Shown here piece by piece: positions 9,820 to 19,723 of a DNA stretch of 23,215 nt. Source of the stretch: Hawksworthiomyces lignivorus (taxonomy: Eukaryota > Ascomycota > Sordariomycetes > Ophiostomatales > Ophiostomataceae); assembly GCA_002917075.1 (NCBI GenBank), contig NTMA01000172.1:1-23215 (forward strand), in the 5' to 3' direction. A program made the position numbers and the translations under genes. The stretch's first letter is position 1. Every line of letters begins with the position of its first letter. The notes below the pieces were generated by a model that worked only from the letters and a program-made list of their open reading frames with translations, was not told the DNA's origin and made no database searches.

Positions 9820-10010
9820 TCACGCTTTGCTTAGGATGTTTCGTATTCGAAATCCAAGGCCATGTGCAACGGGTTGAGAAAAGCAAAGTGTTTTGCGTAG
9901 TTTTTACATTGGCGCCCCTATTCATACAAAGCAGGATATCTTTGATTTTCGATGAGCATCCCGTCTCCGTCCGGTAGCAATACAAATCCAGAATTCCTTT
10001 AACCGGGCAG
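9820..10010 (-). pseudogene. Possible decayed ankyrin-repeat fragment
   Basis: On the minus strand one frame reads IKDILLCMNRGANVKT, which fits the end of an ankyrin repeat (VKLLLxxGANVN). About 10 codons later a shifted frame reads LNPLHMALDFEYE, which fits the start of the next repeat (TPLHxAxxxGxxE), and a stop follows almost at once. Upstream, CIATGR in a third frame is weakly similar. The order and spacing suit two adjacent 33-residue repeats broken by frameshifts. The match is short, so chance similarity is possible. Confidence 0.3.
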
Positions 10011-10032
10011 AGCAGCCGACAAAAGCAAAGAA

Positions 10033-10048
10033 AGATATTGCAATATCT
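10033..10048. repeat. 16-bp perfect palindrome
   Basis: AGATATTGCAATATCT is identical to its reverse complement with no spacer. It lies in the noncoding gap upstream of the GH5 gene, with no assigned role. Confidence 0.85.
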
Positions 10049-10389
10049 CATGCCGGAACAAATAGACGGGGTGGTTGGGACTGAACACACATACAAGAGG
10101 CAGCACAAACGCTGGCTTGTCTTTCCCTGTAGTTATTGGAGCTTGAGGCTTGATTCCGGAAGAGCTAGAGCATCCCAGTAGGGATATATTGGCCCTGGGT
10201 TCTCTTAAGGAAAGCACGGGTTAGAATAGATTGTATAAGCGTAATCAAGCTTCGCTTCAATTTGCAGAGAGGGTTTAAATAAAGGTTCAAACTCGGACCA
10301 TCGATCGCATGGTCATTAATTCGGAGCCAATTTAGACACAATAAATAACATTGGGAAGGAATGGAACAGAAAAACTGTGTCCTGGGAGA

Positions 10390-10467
10390 CCCCAGCTGTG
10401 CGCCGTCCCTCTAGCTGGCACCCTACACGATAAAAGTGGTGGAAGAGCTGATCTGCAGATTTAAAAG
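10390..10467 (+). promoter_or_regulatory. GH5 promoter elements: CreA-type site and possible TATA box
   Basis: CCCCAG (10390-10395), the complement of CTGGGG, matches the CreA/CRE1 consensus SYGGRG and lies 239 bp before the ATG. TTTAAAAG (10460-10467) lies 169 bp before the ATG. A CT-rich leader with no ATG follows until 10621. Carbon catabolite repression through CreA is well known for fungal cellulases, but binding here is inferred. Confidence 0.4.
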
Positions 10468-10620
10468 GACCGGTGTTGCCTCTTAAGACATCTGCTTGGC
10501 ATTCCCGTAATTGGTATATTCTTCTTGTAAGCTTTCGACTCTCTGCTTGGCTTCATTTCGCGTTGCTTCTAGTTCTGGTCTTTTACTTTTTGTACTTGCT
10601 ATTCGACCGCAATCATCTGC

Positions 10621-10644
10621 ATGCAACCATGCTCTCTGCTCTAG
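10621..10644 (+). promoter_or_regulatory. Short upstream ORF overlapping the GH5 start
   Basis: ATG at 10621 opens a seven-codon frame ending in TAG at 10642-10644, so it overlaps the GH5 start codon at 10629 in another frame. Its -3 base is T (weak), whereas the GH5 ATG has A at -3, so leaky scanning is expected. Confidence 0.45.
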
Positions 10645-12296
10645 TATCAATCTTTGCCCTGGCTGGTGCAGTGGCAGCCTTGCCAGCAACTCGCGATACA
10701 GGTGTCCAATTTGGTATGTGAGAGTAACATACGGCCATTGCACACGAGATGAAAATTGGATAAGAATTTGATGTGAAGGCAATGGACTCTCCTTGGCACT
10801 AACGGATTTTGTTACAATAGTTGGCACTAATATTGCTGGATTTGATTTTGGATGCTCTATAACGGTACGTTCCTGATCTTGCATTTATTTCTGCCAGATA
10901 TATTATCATAGGGGAGCAGTTCTGACGGAATTATTAGGGCCAAGACAACCTGACGCAGGCAACGCCTCCACTCTCTGCTCTTGGCGGCCCTGATGGGTAG
11001 GTAGATTACAATCATAGACAATTGCTCTAACAATGCTAACTGTCTTCACAGTGCCGGCCAAATGCAGCACTTTGTTAAGGACGATGGTATGAACATGTTC
11101 CGCCTTCCTGTCGGCTGGCAATATCTTCTCAATGGCAAACTCGGCGGCACTTTGGATTCCGGCAACGCTGGAAAATACGACCAGCTGGTCCAGGCCTGCC
11201 TCTCAGCTGGTGCTTATTGCATCATTGACGTACGTCCTTTCCTTTCCTTTCCTCAAAAAGCAACGCTGATTCCTAACTGAATTCAGATCCACAACTGTAT
11301 GTTATGCACCTGATAATGTTTTGCACCTTCTACTTTCATCTCACCCATGTAATCTTTCTGGTCTGTGTTAACTGGCGTATCAGATGCCCGATGGAACGGC
11401 CAGATTATTGGGCAGGGCGGGCCGACTAACGATCAGTTCGTCAACCTCTGGACGCAGCTCGCGACAAAGTACGCAAACAACGACAAAATTGTCTTTGGAG
11501 TTATGAACGAGCCTCACGATGTCCCAGACATCAACAAGTGGGCTGACACCGTTCAGGCTGTCGTCACAGCCATCCGCGGCGTCGCAAAGAAGCAGATGAT
11601 CCTCCTTCCTGGAAATGAGTGAGAACTTTGCCCTTATTCTTGGTTTGGCAGTTTTACGTTCTCTTACCGCTTCTGACCGGTGTTAACGAATTTTCATAGC
11701 TGGACCTCCGCCGCGGCCATGCCGACCAAGTCGGGCCCGGCCCTCCTGAAAGTGAAGAACCCTGACGGATCATTTGACGGCCTCATCTTCGACGTGCATA
11801 GTAGGTGCTATCAAATAATATTCTTTCATACGTGGGAGTGATGTAGGCGAGTGGCTGATATCGAGTGTCTCCTAGAATATCTCGACTCTGACAATTCCGG
11901 AACGCACACCGAATGTGTCACTGACAATGTCAGCGGCGCATTCCAGCCCCTGGCCACTTGGCTGCGTACGAACAAGCGCCAAGCGTTGAACACTGAGACC
12001 GGCGGCGGCAATACTGCCTCCTGCCAGAAATACCTCTGCAGCCAAATTCAATATTTGAAGTGAGTAACCCAAGCCATACTTGGCACGGTGATATGCACCT
12101 GCAGCACTGCTTGCAACAACCATGGCTAATTGTGTGCCGCAGCCAAAACTCTGACGTCTTCCTTGGATATGTCGGATGGTCGGCTGGCGCATTCAACCCG
12201 AACACATACGAGCTGAGCGAGGTGCCCACGAAGAATGGCAACTCTTGGACGGACAGCTCGCTGGTGAAGGCGTGCGTTGCACGTAAATCGTCGTAA
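10629..12296 (+). CDS. GH5 endo-beta-1,4-glucanase, EGII/Cel5A-like
   Basis: Nine exons give 349 residues: 10629-10713, 10821-10864, 10938-10996, 11052-11229, 11287-11296, 11384-11618, 11700-11800, 11876-12059 and 12143-12296. All joins keep phase. The signal peptide covers about residues 1-17 (core ALVSIFALAGAVAA). The product lines up with Trichoderma-type EGII: GTNIAGFDFGC, GQMQHFVKDDGMNMFRLPVGWQY, DIHNYARWNG and YLDSDNSGTH. Glu168 in MNEPHD is the acid/base and Glu278 in TETGGG the nucleophile. It would cut internal bonds of cellulose and related beta-glucans outside the cell. There is no cellulose-binding module or linker between the signal peptide and the catalytic domain. Exon 5 is only 10 nt yet encodes IHN and the first base of Tyr126 in the conserved IHNYARW motif. 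It is the likely partner of the upstream AA9 gene. Confidence 0.94.
11287..11296 (+). other. 10-nt micro-exon of the GH5 gene
   Basis: ATCCACAACT is flanked by an acceptor (ATTCAG) and a donor (GTATGT). It supplies Ile-His-Asn and the first base of the Tyr codon in the conserved IHNYARWNG motif. Skipping it would shift the frame. Confidence 0.88.
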
Positions 12297-13354
12297 CTGG
12301 ACGTAGAAACGAATATGTTGAATTGAAACCAAGAGAATCAATTGCAGCTGGTGTATGAGAAAATAGAATTTAGAGAGGAAAAAAGAGAGACATGGCTCTT
12401 GCATATCTTGTGGCGGAAATTGAACTCCTTTCATTATTCGCTGTGCCCTGCTGCTTGCTCCACTGTGCTCTTCAGCTATTCATGGACGATTTTGTGGTAA
12501 TACAGTTGTTTGACGATATTAAGTATGTATGTTAATTAATAAACGCTCAATTAAGGTTAACGTTGTTCCTCTGATACGCTCGCTATGACATCTCATTTTG
12601 CAGACATATCTAGTAAATTCGAGTAAAGCTAAGCCTACTTTCGATTCAGATTTTTCTTGTTTGGTTATTGTATTTCCGAATATGCGCCTATCACCCTACC
12701 CCTTCCAGGGGAATATATGTAACAACAGATAAAGGGAATGGACAAAATGTAAGATGTGTGAAATCCCCAGCTCCTCCAAGCTCCGAGATATATCGACAAA
12801 ACTAGAACACTATGCACCAGAAAATAGTCTAAGCAATGGATGATATAAGGAAGACGAAGATGAGGCCGAGCAAATACAAAACTAAAGAGAAATAAAGAAA
12901 TAAACCCATCGCAGGATACCAACAAAGTAAAGAATAGATAGATGGAAGATCATAGCAGGCTTGTCGCTATGGTTCAGACATTAGTATATCTTTCTGAGAC
13001 AAGTACAGTCTCTCTAGAAACCAGCCGAGAAAAATATATGGATCATAAAACTTCAGAACAATATCCACGTTAAGACTCTCGCCGTTAAAAAGATGCAGAG
13101 AGAACCATAGCTCTCCACTCTTGGTCCAATCAGCTCAAAGGCATTGAAGGTTTTCAGCCTTTCGCTTTGGACAGTGTGACTCTCGAGCCTCACTAGCTTC
13201 TCAGAAGCAAGCATTGGCGTGAGCAATATTAGGGCGAGCATCATCATAATCGCGGCTGTCTGTTGCTGCAATGATATTAGAGTGACGCAAATATAGATGT
13301 GATCGTATGTAGTCGTAGGAACAGTGACGTTATTAGAGGAGCGGTGACGCTAGC
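12297..13354. other. Intergenic 1.06 kb between convergent GH5 and GT32 genes
   Basis: Both flanking genes end here, so it holds their 3' untranslated regions and poly(A) sites. TTAATTAATAAA near 12534 is a candidate poly(A) signal for the GH5 transcript. A 64-codon minus-strand frame from ATG 13247 lies inside the likely 3' region of the GT32 gene and is not accepted as a gene. Nothing else stands out. Confidence 0.55.
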
Positions 13355-14896
13355 TTATTTACCGCCCTCGTTGGACTGGCGCTGTTTTTCTTCTTCCTGT
13401 TTGCGGCGCTCTTCTTCCTCTATTCTCCGGCGCTCTTCCTCCTCTTCTTGCTCTCGCCGCTCGCGCTCTTCATCCTCCTTCTTCTTCTTCTCTTCCCGCT
13501 CCTTATCTTCTTTCTCCTTTTCTTCACGCTCGTGCTCTTCAATGAGCCGGCGCTGCTCGTTTTCTGACAATTTCTTGAAGGCAGCAACATCTTCATCCCA
13601 CTTGTGTACGCACTCGTCCTGCCAGTTGCACTTCTCGACCTCGCCGTATACCGGGTGCCGGTACCGCGGATGCCGGCTGGGCCAGTTGGACGCATGGTAG
13701 TGGTGTCGCACTAACGCTGCACGAGCATCGTGGTTGCCGGAGTCGGAGTGGCCCTGACCAGCGGCAAATGCCTCAACTGTCAAGACAAGCACGCCACCGA
13801 CGAGCTTAGACTCGCTCATATCATGGAAGTAGTCCCAGGTAACGAGATTATTCGGTGACCGGTCTCTGTTGATGTGTGCCAGAATGGCATTGGTGAACGC
13901 AGATGGGCCCGTGCCGGTGATAATCTCGTCGAAATCTAGCACAACGTCAGAAATCGAGACCTTCTGCTTAGCAGCCACACCGTGCAGCCAAGCCATGATC
14001 TGCTCGATTAGATGCATCATGATGGGGTTTTGTGGCTTGGACATGAACGTCCACTGGCAGAAAGAGCGCGACTTTTGGCCGAGGATAGGGTGGTCCTTCC
14101 AGTCAGGCTCGTCAATCTCAACTCCAATGACCATATCAATGTCGCGCTTGTTGTAGCGCTCGGGAACGAATTTTGACATGGGCTTGAGAGCTTCAACATC
14201 TATATCGGCGTAAATGCCACCGTCCGCATACATGATCATATAGCGCAGCAGATCCGCCCGGACAATAGTGGCGCGCACATTCCGATAGAAATCGACAATA
14301 TCGGGGCGATTGAAGCCCTCAGGACCAAAATTCCATTCGACGTACTGCATCTCATTGTCGTCGGTGAGTACTTCATACCGATAGTCTGGATTGCGGCCAA
14401 CCCAGGAGTAGGCAGTATTATGATCACGCTCCTCAAATTCCAGAGGATTTACTTTCCAAGTTTGCCATATTTTGTGGGGGAAGTCGGAGTGAATGTTGCC
14501 CAGGCCATGAGGGGGAGTCCAATTCTTGGGCTTTATATAGTAATCTGAACCTGAGTGTCGCCCGAATAGCCCAATGTTGACGATAACAAAGAGGGCAAAA
14601 AACATTAGCGGGTATGGATGAAAAAGCCTTCGGAAGCGCACAGGCACGCCCAGTGAAGCTGTTGGGGGAATGGCAGCGGCAGCGGCGTAGTACGCGTTGG
14701 AGATGTGAGGACCAAATTTAGTCTGGGCTTGTGAGAGAACGAATTGAACGGTTTCCAGTGTCTGCGATGGTAGACTTGGTATACGACCCCGGATGTTGGC
14801 TGTTGTAGAAGCGAACGCGGCAGCTGGTGTGCGTGGTGAGCCCGGTGGCGTCATCTTCTCAAGAAGAGAGGATGACCGCGAGGAGTCCAGGGACAT
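13355..14896 (-). CDS. GT32 family OCH1-like glycosyltransferase with charged C-terminal helix
   Basis: A single exon encodes 513 residues. The frame stays open upstream, but the first ATG with A at -3 is at 14896. The Ser/Pro-rich cytosolic N-terminus is followed by one membrane segment at about 96-112 (PLMFFALFVIVNIGLFG), a type II Golgi topology. The catalytic part has FPHKIWQTWK (139-148), the YADGGIYADIDVEAL block with the DxD metal and nucleotide-sugar site (Asp231-Ile-Asp233), and GTGPSAFT (328-335). These are hallmarks of the DXD sugar-binding region family that includes OCH1 mannosyltransferases and MIPC synthase subunits. From about 443 to 505 the protein is almost wholly Glu, Lys and Arg and should form a long charged helix or coiled coil. 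Sugar donor and acceptor are unknown; mannose transfer is a guess from the family. The DNA upstream of the start is pyrimidine-rich on the coding strand and lacks ATG for about 300 nt. Confidence 0.88.
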   Translation of the reverse strand: MSLDSSRSSSLLEKMTPPGSPRTPAAAFASTTANIRGRIPSLPSQTLETVQFVLSQAQTKFGPHISNAYYAAAAAIPPTASLGVPVRFRRLFHPYPLMFFALFVIVNIGLFGRHSGSDYYIKPKNWTPPHGLGNIHSDFPHKIWQTWKVNPLEFEERDHNTAYSWVGRNPDYRYEVLTDDNEMQYVEWNFGPEGFNRPDIVDFYRNVRATIVRADLLRYMIMYADGGIYADIDVEALKPMSKFVPERYNKRDIDMVIGVEIDEPDWKDHPILGQKSRSFCQWTFMSKPQNPIMMHLIEQIMAWLHGVAAKQKVSISDVVLDFDEIITGTGPSAFTNAILAHINRDRSPNNLVTWDYFHDMSESKLVGGVLVLTVEAFAAGQGHSDSGNHDARAALVRHHYHASNWPSRHPRYRHPVYGEVEKCNWQDECVHKWDEDVAAFKKLSENEQRRLIEEHEREEKEKEDKEREEKKKKEDEERERREQEEEEERRRIEEEERRKQEEEKQRQSNEGGK

Positions 14897-17560
14897 GATT
14901 GCGGAACGAGAGGAAGCGAGAGGGAGCGGCGGAGAAAGGAAAGGAAAGAAGACCTGACCAGATCCGACTCCTCGCAACGTAGGTATGTCGAATTCAAAGA
15001 GTGGGCAGGTGAAGAAAGGTGATATAAGGGAGACGGAGGGAGGAGGGAAGACGAAGGAAATAAGAAGTGAAATCTAACAAGGTCGCCTATTAACGAGAGT
15101 GATTAGGGTGAAGACGAAGAAGGAGAAATCAGAAAAGGAGAAAGAAAGAAAAGGAAGCACCCTGAGATGATCGAAATGTAGCGTGACGTCCTGCTAGCTG
15201 TCGAATAAAAATATTTCATGCAACAACAGTAGTGCGTAATCGGTGAAAGTCAACAAAGGCGGAGTTATACGGGGAAGAGGAGGAGGGAAAAAGGAGAAAA
15301 TAGTCGCCAAAACGAAATACAGCTATCTTCTTCAAAAATCTCAATCCATTGGCACCGCCGAGAACAAAGGCGATCTGGGGAGGAGTAAGGACTTGGAAAC
15401 AAAGGTAGAAGAGAATAAGATAGGAGAAACTGGCTGCACAAAGAGAGTTTTCACAAGCTTTTACGGAGCCCATCACGGGCGTACTGTAATGAGAAGGAAA
15501 AGGGGCGTGTAAGTAGCCGGGGGGAGGGGTGGAGACTGCGGGCCTGCTAGTGTCAAGAATAACATCTTTGTACACACCCTTTTCTTGTTAGTCCCAGATG
15601 GTGGAGAAGGTGCAGGACGGCGCAGGGGATGGTGTTCGGCTACTTTTGCTAGTGATGTTACGAACATGCTTCGTACGTACTTTTTACATCCTCTGCATGG
15701 GGCCATTGGTGCGGTTGCTTGGATCGGTCCTGTCGATTGCGTGAGATGGTTGCAAATTCCTCAGCCCATATTAGAAGCCATCACCCCTATGACGACTACG
15801 TCGTAGATATTATAACGCGCCTTCTCCTGCAAACAAAAGAATAGCCTTTTGGTATTACTGATAATGTGCGGAGCACGGAGTAATGCATACGCTGTGGGTT
15901 CAGCAGCGATTCTGCAGGCGAAGATTTACAACGGGTGGCCGTGCGACCCCTATTTGAATGAAAGTCTGCAGTTATTTATTCCCATCTCTATTCCTCCGTA
16001 CGAGTAATTTAATGCCCCTATTTCTTGCCATGGTCTCCATAATACAAGTAAGATATCTCGCGGTGCAATGCATGCAGCTAATCCGGCCTTGAGCCACGAA
16101 TGGAAAGAATCTGCATCAGCAACCCTGGTCACGTAAAACTTAAAACAAAACTGATCTAAAACTGGGCTTTCTCTTCATTGATACCCTTTTGTCTTTGGCC
16201 TCCGCATCAGTTGTGCAGCACCTAAGTCAACATTTTACAAAGAGTATCCCCCGCCCGCCGAGGCAAAAGAAATCTTGACCTGTTTGGCTTGTGACTACGA
16301 CATATACGCATCGCGCCCGCATTTGCTCGCTGAAGCGCCTTCAGAATTCCAGCGAGATTTCCAAAGGAAGGCTTCAAATGCACCATGTAAAGTAGAACTG
16401 CGGATTACTCGCAAGTTTATCGCTTTTTTCGCATACATTAGGGTTATCCGGTACGGGGTAGCACTTGAAATACCACTTGCCTTGGACGGGAAGGGCGTGT
16501 ACCCTGTCTGTCGGTTTAGTTCTTCAACATGAGCATCAGTCGTTGGATCGCGAGAATCAGTTCTGTAAATAACGAGAATCTCCGCTCTTAGCAGCTGGGG
16601 TGAGTTTAATCTCCTTAAGTTTCTTTTGCCCCTTCTTCTGCTCTGCTACCTGTTTGTCAGATGTACATGGGGACGTTAGAAAAAAAGAAAAAAACTTGTT
16701 AGGAGCCAAGAGGAACGGTATAAATGCCATCCTAAATTTTAATGTTAGAGTCCCTTTTCCCTCTCTTCGATATGAGAGGAGAGATCTTGTGAAGTAAAAG
16801 GGGCAGGTCGTCCGTCCCCTGCAGCCAATTAGACGCGGCGAAATCATCTACTCCAAAAAATTGTAATAAAATGAGAAGGAGAAGAGAAGTAGGAATCAAC
16901 CAGTCTCCGTTCTAGGTCGTATCCACAAAAAGGGGTGTGGATCAAAATGCCAAGGTTATTTCTTCTCCAGATTTCCCTCTGGATTTTCTCTTCCCAAATA
17001 CCGAATGGAAAAGCTGAGCGATATACATAACTACTCGTAAAAGGTATACGTGCGTACAATGACTTCTTCCAGCGCAGCGCGGGCTGTCCACGCATGTCTC
17101 CGTGTACGACGTTTGATTCACGACTCGTGCGCAAATACACCCAACGAGCTTGGTGCCATCTTGCATCGCGGAGAAACTCTTAGCTGGTGTCGTGGCAAAT
17201 AGGCAACGCCCCGGCCGGCGCACTTGTCAAAACGACACGCACTGCTCTCGGCATTTGTAATAACTTTCTTTGTGTCTAATAGCGCGGCTGCTTTTCCAGG
17301 CGTTCCAGGTCACACTCTGCTCCCACACATCCTTGTAGAGAAAATCTGTTGCAGTACGTGCTGCAAGCAGGCATGAACAAAGAGTGGATGGCAGTGGATA
17401 CAGTGTAATATGCTTTGTTATGTGCCCGAATGTGCACTAACCAGGTACACTAAAATTCTCAGAGATTTCGAAATGCACACTATGACCAACAACCGGATAG
17501 GCGCGGTACTACCTTCCTTCTAGCGCGGTTTCCTATTTTTGGCCTTCGCGAGGTGATTAA

Positions 17561-17570
17561 TACTCCGTAC
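17561..17570. repeat. TACTCCGTAC motif, second exact copy
   Basis: This decamer matches 1902-1911 exactly and is followed within a few bases by a further GTAC. Related partial copies occur elsewhere in the same gap. Role unknown. Confidence 0.6.
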
Positions 17571-19592
17571 AGCGTACTATACATACGCATATTATGGCAC
17601 TTATTTGTACAGCGGATTGTCACTGCTATTTTCTTCAGTGTAATTATGTCTCTGTCTCTCTTTTTTCACTAATTATTTGGCCGGTTGGTTAGTTGGCTCG
17701 TCGGTTATTTGCTTGCTTCTAGACGTATGTAATACCAGCACATTGTAGGTTGATTTTTGGCTTCCCTCCTACTCCATGGGAAAGATGGGCCTTTGCGAAT
17801 CACCAGTTTACTCATCTTCCTTGGCTCATTTTGTTCCCTATTATCTGGCTACTCCTTACTAAAATATGATTGCTGCAGAACCCTGTTGTGCTATTCGCTT
17901 TAGCTTTCTGCGTGTACTGTCCTATCGCATTCTTTGAATCCCAAATAATAAACGCATAGACCTCGGTGCACTCTGTCCAGGTCTCGCCACAACTATTTGT
18001 GGCCTATCGCCTGCGCTAATCCAGTCCTCCGTCAAGCTTGGACCGTTCGTTTTTGCATTTTCTTCCCCAAGAAATTTACATTTGCACGTAAGCCTGCGCC
18101 CGGCAATGTATCATCGCACTCCTTTTCTTTCAGCGAATACATAGTTCTCCTTTGTCACAGTGTTAGATCTTGATCTGTACATCTTACTTTCCTGCTGCGA
18201 TTGGCCTTCGCCTATGGTTGACTGGTCATGCCATATTACTTTGTACAAATTCGTAGTTGTCCCTAAGGTAATGTGCTCTGTACAGAATAATTATCTTACT
18301 GAAGATCACCTCCGTACTCGTTCTCGTAATGCTGTATGTCCCCTTTCATTTCTCTCCCTCTTTACCAGTCCAACAAGCCCTTGCTATGCGACCCACTGAT
18401 AGTCACCATTTGCCACCCCCTGTCCCAGGTACTAGACTGCGCTCCTGCCTGGTTTTTTTCCGGGTGAATATGTAATGCTACGAATAGAGGTAAGGTCCTC
18501 CATGAGACACCTATAGTTTTCATAGTGTATTAATTAATAACTGCTGTGCACAACGCGGAAGTGACCTACGTACAATTGTCTGTGATTCTCCGCCTCACGC
18601 GACTCAAGCATACAGTGAACGACCTTTATTGTACTTGATCTGCGGCTTCCTCTTTCATTACCAGACGCACAACTAATATTACTTCATTTCGCATCTGGAC
18701 CTTCTCTAATACTCCATAGCTCACCGGTCTCTGTTGTCATGTAAGCTGGCTGCCAGTCTGCTCATTAATCCACTCTCATTTTGGTGTACAGCTTCCCTCC
18801 CCCTATGTTTGTAACAAACGCCCCTCCCCCTTTTGCACCCCTCGTTCTCGTTCTCATCTGTGCCGTCTATTCAAAGTCAACTAATACAACCATATCCATT
18901 CAAGAATCATCCCTGCATAGGACACAGAGTTTTCATAGAGGTGTGTACTCCACTACGTCAGACACTTGAAATCCAGTTGCCTTTTTCGCCAGACTCGATA
19001 CACCACAGCCCGCTTGCCTTGTCACCTGTCGAGCACTATATCTATGGCTACATTTTATATGTAGTCGTACACATAGCCACTACAATGTAGCATTTTCTAG
19101 GCTTGTACGAAGTACATGTGGACAAGAGATCTGACCTGACCGGAGCTTTCACTGGCCGCGATGTAGAAACACAGCTATGATCTCCATTGCCAACCAAGTT
19201 TCTTGTTTCCCCGCCATTGAAGGAAAGCCGGAATTAAGTTTTGCAAAGGGGCTTTCGCTACTCTAGGCTCGGGTTTTTCAAACTGGCTTGCGGCTTACGC
19301 AGCTGGTCTCAGCGTACGGAGTGGCACATGCAAATGGGTTACAGAGTCCAACACCCAAGCTCGATCGATCTCCGTTGGTCTCCTCTTTCCTCCAGCAAAA
19401 AGAAGAAAAGCGCGAACCATTTATTTCTTTGATAATTGCACGCATTCTTTCTTCATTTCCTTAGCTCAGCGTTCTCCCCTTTCTCTTGCTTCTCAGCGAA
19501 GGACGTTTTTCTGAACCGTTTCTTCAGTTTTGGATTTCTTTTCTTGTCATTCTCTTTTATCTAGTATTCTGCCGACACTTCTAATAACTGCT

Positions 19593-19595
<3 letters not shown>

Positions 19596-19632
<37 letters not shown>
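19596..19632 (+). repeat. Homopolymer T37 tract
   Basis: Thirty-seven T run without interruption about 90 bp before the acyltransferase ATG, preceded by CTAATAACTG and followed by TTCCTGCG. It could be the pyrimidine tract of an intron in the 5' untranslated region, or a simple promoter dT tract. Confidence 0.9.
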
Positions 19633-19723
19633 CCTGCGCTTCTCAATTCGGCTCAGGCTCCTGTCCATAGTGTATCTGGAAGAGTCTTTTTTATTTCGAT
19701 TTTCCGCACCTAGAGCTTTTCAG

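Larger units (their letters stand above)
8798..10628. other. Intergenic 1.8 kb: AA9 3' region, AT-rich stretch, possible ankyrin remnant, GH5 promoter
   Basis: No intact gene is seen. From about 8870 to 9540 the DNA is AT-rich with short T and A runs. From about 9820 to 10010 the minus strand carries frame-shifted ankyrin-like fragments. The right end has a CCCCAG site (10390-10395), a TTTAAAAG box (10460-10467) and a CT-rich leader. Confidence 0.5.
14897..19723. other. 4.8 kb gap between divergent GT32 and acyltransferase genes
   Basis: I find no frame that resembles a known protein on either strand, and no tRNA. The left end to about 15180 is purine-rich on the plus strand, which is a CT-rich leader for the GT32 gene. 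The right end (about 19440-19723) is CT-rich with a T37 run, the leader side of the acyltransferase gene. In between are scattered CTCCGTAC/TACGGAGT elements (near 15876, 15994, 17561, 18310, 19315) and a hairpin CTACAT-TTTAT-ATGTAG near 19048. It may hold a noncoding RNA or a gene with very short exons; I cannot tell. Confidence 0.5.

Noticed and set aside
10270..10300. GGTTCAAACTC resembling a tRNA T-loop
   Set aside because: No acceptor stem, D-arm or anticodon arm can be paired around it.
13053..13247. Small 64-residue protein with a hydrophobic N-terminus on the minus strand
   Set aside because: It lies just after the GT32 stop on the same strand, probably in its 3' untranslated region, has no family match, and is short enough to arise by chance.
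14897..14977. N-terminal extension of the GT32 protein to 14977
   Set aside because: The codon at 14977 is TTG. The first ATG in frame is 14896, with A at -3.
15000..15180. Purine-rich stretch as a coding low-complexity region
   Set aside because: No sustained frame spans it. Its position upstream of the GT32 start fits a CT-rich leader on the minus strand.
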